Source: Neurospora tetrasperma FGSC 2508 (lineage: Eukaryota; Ascomycota; Sordariomycetes; Sordariales; Sordariaceae). Taken from it: a stretch of 64,000 nt of DNA. Where the stretch lies: assembly GCF_000213175.1 (NCBI RefSeq), contig NW_009799103.1, positions 337,295-401,294 on the forward strand. Direction: 5' to 3'. The notes under the pieces were generated by a model. It was not told the origin of the DNA and made no database searches. It saw nothing but the letters and a program-made list of their open reading frames with translations. Position 1 is the first letter of the stretch; every line of letters begins with the position of its first letter. Positions 11,636-22,319 of this stretch are shown here, one piece after another. Position numbers and translations under genes: made by a program.

Positions 11636-14025
11636 TTAGACACCCGACTCCTCCTTCTCATAATCCACCACCTTCCCCAGATCGGCCTTCCACTCCTCAC
11701 AACCCCCTTCCAACCTCTTCATCCTCTCGCCCGCCAACATATTCTCCACCAGCCCCTTCCCATCATCAATCACCATCTGCAGCGCCAACCCCGCGCTCGC
11801 ATGCCACGCAATATGGCAATGCACCAACCACACCCCCGGATTATCCGGCTTGAACGCCACCGCCACGTATCCACCGGCGGGCGCCATGATGGTATCCCTT
11901 CTCGGGGGGTTTTCATAGTTCCACGTATCCATCGACGTCGCCGGGTCAAATGGCTGCTCGCTTTGGGCTAGCAAGACAACGTCCGAGCCGTGCCAGTGCA
12001 TCGGGTGGGCAAGCAAGGGGATCACGTCCGGGTCGAGGTCTGTTTGGTTTGTGGAAGGGAGGAGAGATCCGTCGATGACCATGTGGATGAAGTCGGTCGA
12101 GTTGGACGAGTACGGAAGGCGAATGACGTTGTCGTTCTCGCCTTGGCCGATGCTGGTGAAGTCGAGGAGGGAGGGGGTGCTGAAGTTGGCGAACAAGGGG
12201 TTGTGGAAGCTGACACCGCCTTGTTTCTCGACGAGGGGGTCGAGGCGGAGAAGCCAGTGGGTGTAGTTGCCGTAGGGCACGTCGTTTTCGGTCTGGTGGG
12301 AGGGGTAGAAGGTGGATAAGGTGAGGTTGTTGAGAGGGGTGGTGGAGATGGACCAGGGGACTACGGGCCGGAGAGAGGTTTGCTCGGAGATGCGAGCGCA
12401 GGAGAAGTCGGTGATGGTGTTGGCGGTTGTGTCGGGAAGGGACAAGTAAGTGGCGGAGGAGTGGCCGTAGTGCAGGATGCCGGTGCGGGGGTCGAGGGGG
12501 TCCTCGTTGGTGCTGTCGGTGCTGTTGAAGAGACCGTTGCGGAACGTGTTGCACCCGTCAGCGGGATGGGTGCGGATCCAGTAGTTACCTGATGGGGAAG
12601 GGTTGTCAAGGCCGTGGATGATGATATCGTATCGTTGACCTGTAGTTGTTTGTCAGTCTCTCACTGATCAGGGACAGGGAAAGAGGAGAGAATAATAAGG
12701 GGGCCGACAAACCAATGGCGACAAGAAGCGAGTCAACGATCTTTGGCTCGACAGGCACCAGATCATTGGCAATAATCTCCAACGCGTGTCCGTCAATGGA
12801 AAAGATGAACGATGTTCCAGCGGCTCCATTGATCAATCGCAAACGGACCCTCTGCCCCGGAAGGATCTCAGTGATGGGGTACAACGATCGAATGTCTTCG
12901 CCATTGTAAGCAGCCACGGCTTCTTTGCTTCTGCCAATGCCATTCACTAGGATATTGTCTGCCTTGGATCCACGGACCACCGGATCCTTCTCGTTGTCAA
13001 ACTCTTCCTCCGCCTTCCTGTACACCCAGTCCGACATGAAGTGGGGCGACGGGAGGGAAACGTCGTAGGGAGCACTGGCTGGACCGTGGACTACGATCGG
13101 TCCAAGGACGCCATCGGCATACTGATAGTAAACTGTTAGCCCCAACACTATATAAGTTTCTGAATTATCAAAGCGCTTGCTTACCTGCAAGATGTAATGG
13201 CTGTGATACCAGGTTGTCCCATACTGCAGCAAAGTAAAGTTGTAGGTCCACGTGGAACCCCTGGCAATAGGACACTGCGTCAGGGCCACGCCGTCATGGT
13301 CGTTGTTGTAGAACTGACGAAGACCGTGCCAGTGAATGACGCTGCCTTCGTCGTCGAGGTTGTTGGTCACATGGACGATGACTGTGTCGCCCCAACAGGC
13401 TTCGATCATGGCTCCGGGATACGTGCCGTTCATGAGACGGGCCTCTCGAGGGGTACCATCGGGGGCAATGGTCTGCTTGGAAATGTCCATGTGATACTGG
13501 ATTGATTTATTAGACACAGGCCTACGTTTGGTTGGTAAGGATATACGTACATGTCTCTGAATTCCAATAGGAGCAAAGTTGTCATCTGTTTAGGTACACG
13601 ACCGAATGGTCGCCTGGTCAGTATAAACCGATACGAAGGAGTAGCATGATGAACAGAATATGAAAGCGGCGGGCGCACGTACAGTTGGTTGTGACGGTGT
13701 ATCCCTTGGGATGTGACTCGCCCTCTTGAGCTTGAAGTTGTCTCAACCAGCACCATCTTGAATCGGCCCCATCATTGCAGGCTTCCCATTCCTTCGACTT
13801 TAAGTTGGGGTAATGGCAGTAGAAGCCTTCGGAGGCACCTTCGGGATGAAAGCTGACATGATCGCTTAGCCCCTTGCGTTTGAGGTCATGCTCTGTGTAC
13901 AGACGAGGCGCGAGTAAGTCTGAGTTGCCAGCGCTGTACCACTGACCAAAATCGAGAGCCAAGATAGGTTTACAGAGGACAAGAACAGAGACAAGAGATT
14001 GGAATAGGTTTAGGCGGTACGCCAT
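11636..14025 (-). CDS. laccase-type multicopper oxidase, secreted
   Basis: A 700-aa product from five exons: 14025-13683, 13585-13551 (only 35 nt), 13496-13185, 13121-12713 and 12639-11636. All joins keep the frame. A signal peptide (LVSVLVLCKPILALD) leads into a Cys-containing N-terminal region (EWEACNDGADSRWCWLRQ) like that before the first cupredoxin domain of ascomycete laccases. All copper motifs are present: HWHG, WYHSH, HPMHWHG and HCHIAWH. The residue ten after the type-1 Cys is Leu, the axial position. Several N-glycosylation sites (NTT, NLT, NFS, NST) fit secretion. The C-terminus ends ESGV, close to the DSG[LIV] plug of ascomycete laccases. The enzyme should oxidise phenols with reduction of O2 to water. 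The neighbour is a secreted GMC oxidoreductase on the same strand. Confidence 0.93.
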
Positions 14026-14999
14026 GCTTATTGGGTTTTGGGTATCGTGACCTGTTGACAACTGAAGTGCAGATAGCTGAGATAACAGGGAGACGGGGTG
14101 GTTAGAAAAGCATGGAGATGGGAACGTAGAAGAGAAAAGGTGAAGAAGAATGAGGGAAGGGCGGACCACCAAGACGAGCTCTTATACCCAGCTCGCGCCC
14201 CGTCTGTCTATACAAGGACGCTTACCAAGACATCGTCTCTATTTGCACAAGAAGAGTTGCCAAAACAATGTCGAAACCTGCTTCTCGTATATGTCAGTTC
14301 CAGTCCAAGTCTGCAAGGTGCATAATGTTGGAAACGGATCCTGCAGAAAAGGAGGAGTAAAAGGGGAAGGTGAACAAGAATTGGCGGCATTCGGATTGTC
14401 TTTTCCGTCCGTATCTCTTCACTGGAAGTTCATCGAATCCAGATATGGCTTACACATACCCCTTTTCCTGTTTTTGTCATCCGTCTCCTTCGATGTTGCT
14501 GCCATCTCCATGTGCAAATGCAGTTCCGTCCAACATCATCAGCTCGAAGAACCAAACAGTCACATCGTCAGACGGCCTGCTTTGACAACCCGAGGCTCTC
14601 TTGATTGCATCAAACAAGTCAAACATGCAGGGAATGCGCTCATGCTTCGCCTGCATATGCAGACATGCTTTCAACGCCAATCCTGAACTTCGACTCCCCG
14701 ACCTCAACTCTCCTCAATTCCGTTGTCCAAATCAATCCTAGGCACCTGGCAACATTAATCCCTTGCAACGAGAACAAAACGGGAGCGATTGATTGAATTG
14801 GATGCTTGCGAGAAAGAAAGGGCGAGGAGATGGAATGTTCCACTGCGATGGAATGAAGAAAGTAAAGTTAGTTTTCAGGTGAGGTACGTAAAGGTCTGGC
14901 ACAACACCCACACATCAACAACTCAACACCAAATCACCATCACCGCCAACCTCATCCTAAACCCTCACACCACTCCTCAACCCTACCCCTCCCCCCTTT
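14026..14999. other. laccase upstream region
   Basis: About 970 bp between the laccase start and the 3' end of the GMC gene. The part near 14026-14250 should contain the laccase promoter. Overlapping open frames here lack support. Confidence 0.5.
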
Positions 15000-16927
15000 C
15001 TACTTCCCAACCCCAGCAGCTGCCCCCTTCGCAGCCGCCGCCGCAGCCAACACATCCCCCGCCGCCTTCACACTAATCATCATGGTCGGCACACTTGGGA
15101 AAAACCCCGGCACATTCGGAAACGCACTCGCATCCACAACCCTCAATCCCTCCACCCCCCTCACGCGGAACTTACTATCCAACACCGCCAACCTATCCCC
15201 CTCAGCACCAATCTGACAGCTCGACGTCGCATGATGCGAATACGCTTGCAACTTAAAATACTGAGCCTGTTTCCCATCCGAACACGTTGTTCCATTCTTT
15301 TCAGCCGACGGACACGGATGCAATTCCTCAAAAGGCAAGACCGGTTCCCCCGCCGCCTGCCAACTTTCCCTCAGTATATTCGCCGCACTCACAAGTTCAG
15401 CTAGATCCTCATCCCCACCATGTTCAAAGAACCGAAAGTTGATTTCAGGCTTATCCTGGGGATCGGCAGACAGTAACCTAACGCTCCCGTCTTGCGAGCG
15501 GGGTTTGATATGCACCATTGCACAAGAATATTGATTGGGGCCGTAATAGGTGGGAAACCCCGGCCAAAATCCTTCAAAGGAAAAAGCACCGCACCATGCA
15601 AAGATGTTTCGTTTGGAGGTGGGCGCGTTGGGGGTTCGGAACAAAATGGTGATGAGACCGCTTTCCATGGGGACTTTGCCTAATGCCAAAAGCGAACCTT
15701 CGTAGTTATCGGTTAAGCGCTCGCCTACACCGGGCAGGTCGACGAGTACGGGGATACCAAACTTGGAAAGCTCGGTGGCCGGGCCGATGCCGGAGAGTTT
15801 GAGCAGTTGGGGGGTGTTGAAGACGCCGCCGGAGAGAATTACTTCGCGTCTGGCAAAGTATTGGGTTTTGGGAGGGGTGGTGCCGGGAACGTGTTTGGGG
15901 TCGGCGCGGTAGAGAGAGGGGCCGGACATTGCTTCGACGCCGATGGCACGGGGCTTGGGTCCAGTGGTGTTGAAGAGGACTTTGGTAGCGAGGGTGTTGA
16001 GTTTCACGGTTAGGGGGTACTTGGCGGAGTCGGCGAGGGTGGCGCGGATGTAGTTGTTGGGACTGAAGCGCTTGCCGGTCTTGTCGGCGTGGGTGGCCAG
16101 GTTGAAGAAGGAGGACATGGTGTCGCGGTTGGGGAAGTCGCCGAGGATGTCGGTGTTGGCGAGGTCGGCTACTCGCGAAGGGTCTTGGCCGATGAGCTCG
16201 GCGAGCCGCTTCATAATTTTGACGGCCGGGTTGCTGTCGTTTTTGGCCCAGGAGGGGTCAGAGTTGGAGATTGCTAGCCAGCCTACCGTCCTCGTCGTCA
16301 GTTCCCATCTCATCATACAAAAGACTGTCACAAAGAAAACTCACCATCATGTCCATGCGAAGGATCATCAGCATCCGCATACTCATTCCTCTCAATCTTC
16401 TTCAAATACTCCCTCATCTTCCCCGCCTCCCAGCTGGTATCCCCCGTCAGATTCACAATCCGATTCCAATCATCATCTTCCGGCAAGCTCGCCACGCCCG
16501 CATTATGCATCGCGCACCCGCCCAAGACGGCAGCACGCGGGTACTGAATCCCCAACAACTTGGCCCCCTCAGGCGGATCCAACCCGACATAAAACGTCCC
16601 GTCACCCGTGTCCCAGGTGGTATGCTTGAATTTCAAGTCCCTTGCCGCGTCGTCCGAGTGCTTGACCCAAAAGTCCCAGCGCGTAGTTTCGTCATTAGCA
16701 GCCTCATTGAAGTTCTGGATGTCGGCGTAGGTCGGGTTGTCCCATTGGTCGGTGCCGGCTTCGATTAGCAGGGTGGAGTAGCCGGCGCGGGCGAGCTCGG
16801 CGGAAAGGGGACCGCCGCCCGGACCGGAGCCCACGACTATGTAGTCGTAGGTGGTAGTGGGGTCCGCATCCGCGGCGGCTGCTAGAGCAGGGGCGAGGAG
16901 GAGGGAGAGAAAGAAGAACTTCATCAT
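15000..16927 (-). CDS. secreted GMC (glucose-methanol-choline) oxidoreductase
   Basis: A 621-aa FAD enzyme from exons 16927-16345 and 16282-15000; the 62-nt intron has donor GTGAGT and acceptor GGTAG. It has a signal peptide (FFFLSLLLAPALAAAAD) and the FAD dinucleotide motif VGSGPGGGPLSAELA at about residues 32-46. An acidic ribose-binding residue lies in LLIEAG. Two GMC signatures are visible: YPRAAVLGGCAMHNAG, and GGVFNTPQLLKLSGIGP. The C-terminal catalytic region contains SHHATSSCQIG and VPGFFPSVPTMM. Two Met codons are adjacent at the start; the first is used here. The family oxidises alcohols, sugars or aryl alcohols, often producing H2O2 outside the cell. Substrate cannot be assigned. 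Adjacent to the laccase in the same orientation. Confidence 0.92.
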
Positions 16928-17890
16928 GGCAGGCAGATGAGCACAGTGGTAAGGGGAAAGAAAGGAGTGTGCGAGACTCGAAGGGCGGAGGATGAAGGTG
17001 AGGATGGGACAAAATCACCAGAATGGTGGAAGGGGAACATTAATAGATGAAGTCCAACAATGAGCGTTTGCTTGATTGGATCTAGACGAATACTACCTTG
17101 TTAAGCGCAACACAGGACTCATGGCAGCGGGTAAATTGCGTGGCCTGGTTCCGTTATAGTGAGAGGGGTTCGAGCCTGGTAACTTGTTTCCGAGATATTG
17201 CAATCACTGTCCATTCGCCTCCTCGGGTGTCCATCAGTGTATGGCTAAAGTGTTGTGCTTTGACCCATGGCCGGCCGTTTCTCCCCATTGTACACAACCA
17301 TCTGTTTCCGAGGTCTCGTCATGCACCAGCCAATGGACCGATTGACGACCAATGAAACCTTATTCGGGTAATCGAAAGCATCTTATGCCAGTCGTTGCCT
17401 TGTAAAGAGCGATAATCACCAATGGTAAGCTTAGAAATGGCTCCATAATACGTCGCTTGAGAATGTTGGAAGGAGGGGAAGTAGCAGTCAATGCGAGCCA
17501 AGGTCGGAATGTGACGGCGCATGGCACGGGAAGGGAAGTCTGACGAGCTCGGAACGGCATGCAGTTGGTTCTTCGTCAGAACGGTCTGCAATTGTTCCGT
17601 TTGCCGAGAGTGCAAGGTGTAAAGCCGAACGTTGTTCTACCTGGCCAGGCTTCGGTGTTATCGTCCATTGAAGCGAGCGCTTGACGTGCCTTTGGAGTGA
17701 CGATGGCAACAGGACCACGGCCATAGATATCGCCTCCCCATCGCTCTTTTTCCTCCTTGTTGTGGAGGGTAGATGGTCACGACAGGTTTGTGATCAGAAG
17801 TCCGAGAAGCTTGCGTTGCGGCCAGTGGACCCGAGTCGATGACGGTACCGAGACCCCAACTACGGGATTCCCCCTTTTGTGAACGCAAGA
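16928..17890. other. GMC upstream region
   Basis: Holds the presumed GMC promoter and the 3' flank of GatB. No gene or RNA recognised. Confidence 0.5.
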
Positions 17891-19834
17891 TTACTCCCCC
17901 TTCTCCAGCTCAGGCAAATAGACCTCTTCAATCCTTCTTCTCAACACCCTCTCCGCCCCAGCAGCCTCCACCCTCCCCTCCGGCCCCCCTCTCATCATCT
18001 TTCCCACCAAAAACATCAGCTTTCCCTGGGGATACGCCTTCATCTTCCCTTGCTTCCACCTCAAGAACTCGCCCAATATCTTCTCCTCTCCTTGGATAAC
18101 CTCATCCACCAGTTTTGCGTATTCCTCCTCTGGCAGCTCCTTGAACCAGAGGCCGTGGGTATCAATGTAGCTGGTTGTTCCGCCTTCGGGGATCTCGCCG
18201 CGGTAGACAGCCCAGAGGAGGTCCTTGGCGACTTTGGCGGTGATGGTGCGGGAGTAGAGGTGGTGGAGGATGGCGGCTAGGGAGGAGGAGGGAACGAGGG
18301 GTGATTCGCCGAGGGGTGTCATGGCTAGGCCTTCGAGGACATCTGTATCTGAGGAGGTAGAGGAAGAAGCGGAGTCGGTGAGCTTGCCAAGTTCGTGGAG
18401 ACACCAGTTCGCAGCCAGGGTTGCGTGTTCCGCGCCTTCTGGAACGGCTTGCCCATCGGCGACGAGGCGTTCCTCAAGGGAGTCAAGCACATTGTAGAAG
18501 TACTGAATCCTAGCTCCACCATCAAGCGACATCAACGACAAGGCATCCTTGGCGCTGAGGTTATACCTCTCCATCAACTGATCTGCCTCCTGGTCCGGCA
18601 ACACCCCCATCGTCTCCCTCAACCTTGCCACCAGATCCTCCCCGATCACCACCGGCCCCAGATCCGGATCAGGCATATACCGATAATCCACCTCGCCTTC
18701 CTTCCCTCTGAGCCTTCTCGTCTCCGTGCTTCCCAAACTCCACCCCCTCGTCTCCCCCTTCACCTCCCCGCCTTCCTCCAGTAGCTTGATCTGCCTATCC
18801 CTCTCAGCAATAATCGCGTCCTCGACCGCCTTGAAACTGCTCAAATTCTTGATCTCCGTCCTCGTGCCCAACTTCCCACTGGGATCATCCATCCTCCTGA
18901 CCGAAACATTCACATCCGCCCTTAGTCCGCCCTCCTCCAGCCCGCTCACGCACGCATCCACACTCGCCAAAACCATCTGCACCTTTCTCACCAACGCCGC
19001 CGCCGTAGCGGGGTGGTGGATTTCGGGAAGCGTGATGATCTCAATCAAGGGAACCCCGACGCGATTGAAATCCAACCACTGGACATCGCCCGGTTGTGCC
19101 GTAGTCTTGGCCGTGTCCTGCTCCATCTGCACCTGTTTGATCCCGACTTTTATCTCTTCCCCATCCTCCGCCGCGATCCCGTCCCTCGCGTAGAGCGTGA
19201 TGAAGCCATCTTTGGCAAACGGCTCGTAAAACTGCGTGATCTGGTACCCGCTCGGCTGGTCCCAGTGGAAGTAATGTTTCCTGTCGAACCGACTGACGGG
19301 CTGGATGGAGCAGTTGAGAGCCAAAGCGGCGCGGACGGCGGGAATCAGTGTGGCGGGCTGGAAAAGCGGTTGGGAGCCGGGGAGGGCGAGGTCGAAGGGG
19401 GCGACGTGGGTGTTGGGTGGGTCGTTGAAGGGCGTGGTTGCGGGAGAAAAAAGCTTGTGGGCGGTGTTGAGTTGGGCGTGGATCTCGATGCCGACGGTGA
19501 GTTCCCAGCCGGGGACTGTTTGGTTGTCGCTGCTCTTTTTCTTCTTGTGGCCCGACTTTTTGAGGGCTTTGGCTTGTTCTTTTAGTTGTTTGCGGAAGGG
19601 GGCAGCGGCGGCGGGAGAAGAGGTTGTGGTTGAGGGGTTCGCCGGGGAGGTTTCAGTCGTTAGGTGGCAGGCGTGTTGACGAGGCTGAAGCTGTCGCGAG
19701 GGGAGAGGAGCACCGCCGAGAGCTACGCGCGTATTCTTGCCGGGAAGTGCGGCACGGGCACGAAGACAACCGGGAGAGGCGATGTGGCCGGTCAGTAGAT
19801 ATCTACTGAGCTCGACGGTGGGGATTCGAGGCAT
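17891..19834 (-). CDS. PET112: glutamyl-tRNA(Gln) amidotransferase subunit B, mitochondrial (GatB/Pet112)
   Basis: An intronless frame of 647 codons from the ATG at 19834. The in-frame ATG at 19957 would add 41 residues. I prefer 19834 because it opens with an Arg-rich, Asp/Glu-poor presequence (MPRIPTVELSRYLL...) typical of mitochondrial import. The mature part has the GatB catalytic hallmarks: GIEIHAQLNTAHKLFS, QPSGYQITQFYEPFA, QDTAKT, LRADVNVSVRR, TEIKNLSSFKAVEDAI and RYMPDPDLGPV. The C-terminus is the YqeY-like tRNA-binding tail (QGKLMFLVGKMMRGG). With GatA and a third subunit it converts mischarged Glu-tRNA(Gln) to Gln-tRNA(Gln) in the mitochondrial matrix. A Ser/Thr-rich insert of about 20 residues near 18330-18400 is unusual but in frame. 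Confidence 0.95.
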   Translation of the reverse strand: MPRIPTVELSRYLLTGHIASPGCLRARAALPGKNTRVALGGAPLPSRQLQPRQHACHLTTETSPANPSTTTSSPAAAAPFRKQLKEQAKALKKSGHKKKKSSDNQTVPGWELTVGIEIHAQLNTAHKLFSPATTPFNDPPNTHVAPFDLALPGSQPLFQPATLIPAVRAALALNCSIQPVSRFDRKHYFHWDQPSGYQITQFYEPFAKDGFITLYARDGIAAEDGEEIKVGIKQVQMEQDTAKTTAQPGDVQWLDFNRVGVPLIEIITLPEIHHPATAAALVRKVQMVLASVDACVSGLEEGGLRADVNVSVRRMDDPSGKLGTRTEIKNLSSFKAVEDAIIAERDRQIKLLEEGGEVKGETRGWSLGSTETRRLRGKEGEVDYRYMPDPDLGPVVIGEDLVARLRETMGVLPDQEADQLMERYNLSAKDALSLMSLDGGARIQYFYNVLDSLEERLVADGQAVPEGAEHATLAANWCLHELGKLTDSASSSTSSDTDVLEGLAMTPLGESPLVPSSSLAAILHHLYSRTITAKVAKDLLWAVYRGEIPEGGTTSYIDTHGLWFKELPEEEYAKLVDEVIQGEEKILGEFLRWKQGKMKAYPQGKLMFLVGKMMRGGPEGRVEAAGAERVLRRRIEEVYLPELEKGE

Positions 19835-20345
19835 GGTAGGTCGGATGATGTCGGCGTCAAGTGGTGACCAAAGGCGGGATGGAGAAAAGAGGAATTGGGA
19901 AGGAATTGGGGATTCGGGGAATTTGGCCCGACGTGGTTCTCCCCTCAGGGTGGTCATAGCTCCCTAACCGTTATCGCTATACAGGGGATCTTATCACTTA
20001 CACGGGACTTGTCTCCTCCAACCCTAACCCCATGTGCTTTTTGGACAAAGGGACAGAGGAGATGATGGGTAAACACTCAACCATTGTCATCGTGCTATCA
20101 AATTTCCAAAGAGAAAACTGAAACAATTCTTCTGTATTAAACTCCAACGGGTGCTAAAATGATGCCTCTTGCTATCCTTCCTCACCGACTCCCCAAAGCC
20201 AAGGTACTTCTCCAAAAGCCCCATGCACCAGTGTTCCTACACAACACTTCTCCTCAACCGTCCCAACCAAAGCATCTCCTTCTCCTGTCCATTACCCAAA
20301 AATCCTTCCTACCGTTTCCATACCCCTTTCCCCTTTCATCCCGCC
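19835..20345. other. GatB 5' region and tannase 3' flank
   Basis: 19835-19957 is an in-frame N-terminal extension of GatB if the upstream ATG is used. The rest is pyrimidine-rich DNA without a gene. Confidence 0.5.
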
Positions 20346-22319
20346 CTAATCCACCTCAACCTCCCCCTCACCACCCTCCTCAGGCCACTTACACTCCCAC
20401 ACCTCCTCACTATCCACATCCACATCCACATCCCCCCCATCCTCCTTCTTTTGCACCACCTCCTCCTTCAAAACACTCTCCCCCGGCCACGCACAAACCT
20501 TTCTCTGTCTCCTCACCCCACTACTAGCATTCATCCCCGCCCTCCAACTCGTCGCCACCAACTGCCTCACCTCCCTCCCCTCCTCCACCCACTTCCTCAG
20601 CGCCACCAACGCATCATGCTCCTCACTCCCTTCAAACCCCGGAACCGACCAGACCCCAGACCCCATGACACCAGCCTGGAACGCCCCGCCAATATTCCAC
20701 GGCGCGTCCACCCCCGCCGGACTCGCCCAGCAGTGCTGCATCCCTGGTATTAGAAACATTTTGAAAAAGTCCGTTGTTTCGTCGCTGAAAAGCTTCATAG
20801 TCCGCTGGTAGTAAAGTTCCGACCCCTTGGTGGGAACTAACCCATCTGCTAAGCCATGATAGAGAATGATCTTGCCACCACGGGATTTATAGGCCGAAAT
20901 GTCGTAGTGATCTGCTGTTGCTTGGCCCGGGTCGAGACGCTCAGCGAGGTCAACGACGGAATCAGAGTAAGAGGTAGTGTAGTCCCAGGTGGCGTTGTCA
21001 AAGAGAAAGTTACGCTGGTAGCCGATGCCAAAGGGGGAGGGAACGCCGTTGGTGTTGCCTATGATGGCCCACCATTGGGCTTCGGAGCCGAGGGTCAGGC
21101 CCGGGTAGATGAGTTCGCCTGTGGTTTCGTGGTGGTGTGAGGAGTATATTTTGGCGAGGGTGGAGAGTTGGGGGTTGGTTAGGCAGGTTGGTGCTGGTTC
21201 GTTGAATGGGCAGAGAAGGAGGGAGGAGTTGAAGGTGCAGAGATCGGGGCGGCTGATGATGCCATCTTGGACGCCGTCGGCTAGGTCGCATTGGCGGACG
21301 ACTTCATCGGCGACGACTTGGAGTAAGGGCGTCGGGATGTACGAGTCGCTGGTGTTGGGGAGGTTGTACATGCCCAGCTGGGTGAGGTAGTTGTTGAGGT
21401 GGGAAGTCCACCAGGCTGGGGCGCCGACAAGCACGCCGTCGAAGGAGTCGGGAAATTCTTGGATTTCGCGGAGACCCTGGCGGCCACCCGTAGAGCAGCC
21501 GCTATAGTACGAGTAAGTGATATCGCTGCCGTAGTAGGCGGCTGTAAGCTTCTTGCCGAGCATAACGGTTCCATGAAGGGCACGCCATCCCCAGTCGGTC
21601 TTCTTTTCAGGCTGGTTGATAGCCCAAGATGTGTCGATTACAGACCCGTTGTGGCCAAGGTCAGATGAGACGGTTGCCATGCCGTAATGTGTGCCGGGGG
21701 CCCTGGATCGACAGAGACATAACATTAGCAGCTGGTTCGGCCATCGAAGACACAAAGATGGTCAAATTCCATAACAATGAGCAATGCTCGTACTCCGTTG
21801 ACAGGAGGGGAAGAACCATGACAAAAGCAACATAAACACATACATATCAAGCCAATTTATCCCCCCCGCAAACCCTCCATTTCCAACCGCAAGAAACCTC
21901 CCGCTCCACTCCGTCGGCATCGGCAAGAACAGCCCAAACCGATAGCTACTCGACGGCGAACTCGTCACGTTGACCGTCACCGCACATAATGCAGGAAGGT
22001 CCGTTGGGTCAGTCGGATACGCAATATTCGCCTTTCCTTCACCATGGCTGCCGCCATCCGGAACAGCCGCGATATTCTCCAGGCTTGCTTCGGGCGGTAG
22101 GATACTAGTAAAGAAGGCCTGGTTGCAATTATCAGGTGGCGTTGTTGGTATTGGTTTATGTTCTGCCGGTGACGATGAAACTGGGGCTGCCGCGCTGGAG
22201 GCTGGTGGTGGGATATCACGTTTCCACCATCCTAATGTGCCGGGTACGGCATGACTTTGGATGACGATGGCGAGGATGACAGCGACGACTCCGGCAAGAG
22301 AGGCTGTGATACGCGTCAT
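20346..22319 (-). CDS. tannase/feruloyl esterase family protein, secreted
   Basis: A 610-aa product from exons 22319-21844 and 21702-20346; the 141-nt intron has donor GTATGT and acceptor CCAG and splits an ATG codon. A hydrophobic N-terminus (SLAGVVAVILAIVIQSHA) looks like a signal peptide or anchor. Family features are clear: the nucleophile motif YYSGCSTGGRQG with Cys just before the catalytic Ser, the acid in HGLADGLVPT, and the His-Cys pair in IPGMQHCW. This matches the CS-D-HC disulfide-braced triad of the family. It should hydrolyse esters of phenolic acids such as gallate or ferulate. The last ~45 residues form a charged tail (EDGGDVDVDVDSEEV, then EEGGEGEVEVD) beyond the usual domain end, partly encoded by a hexamer repeat. 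Confidence 0.92.
20411..20432. repeat. ATCCAC hexamer repeat coding for Val-Asp repeats
   Basis: Three to four ATCCAC units in frame at the 3' end of the esterase gene; on the minus strand they read as alternating Val and Asp. Confidence 0.8.

Noticed and set aside
14150-14686. 178-codon + strand frame in the laccase upstream region
   Set aside because: No domain, splice site or compositional support; lies in a promoter region.
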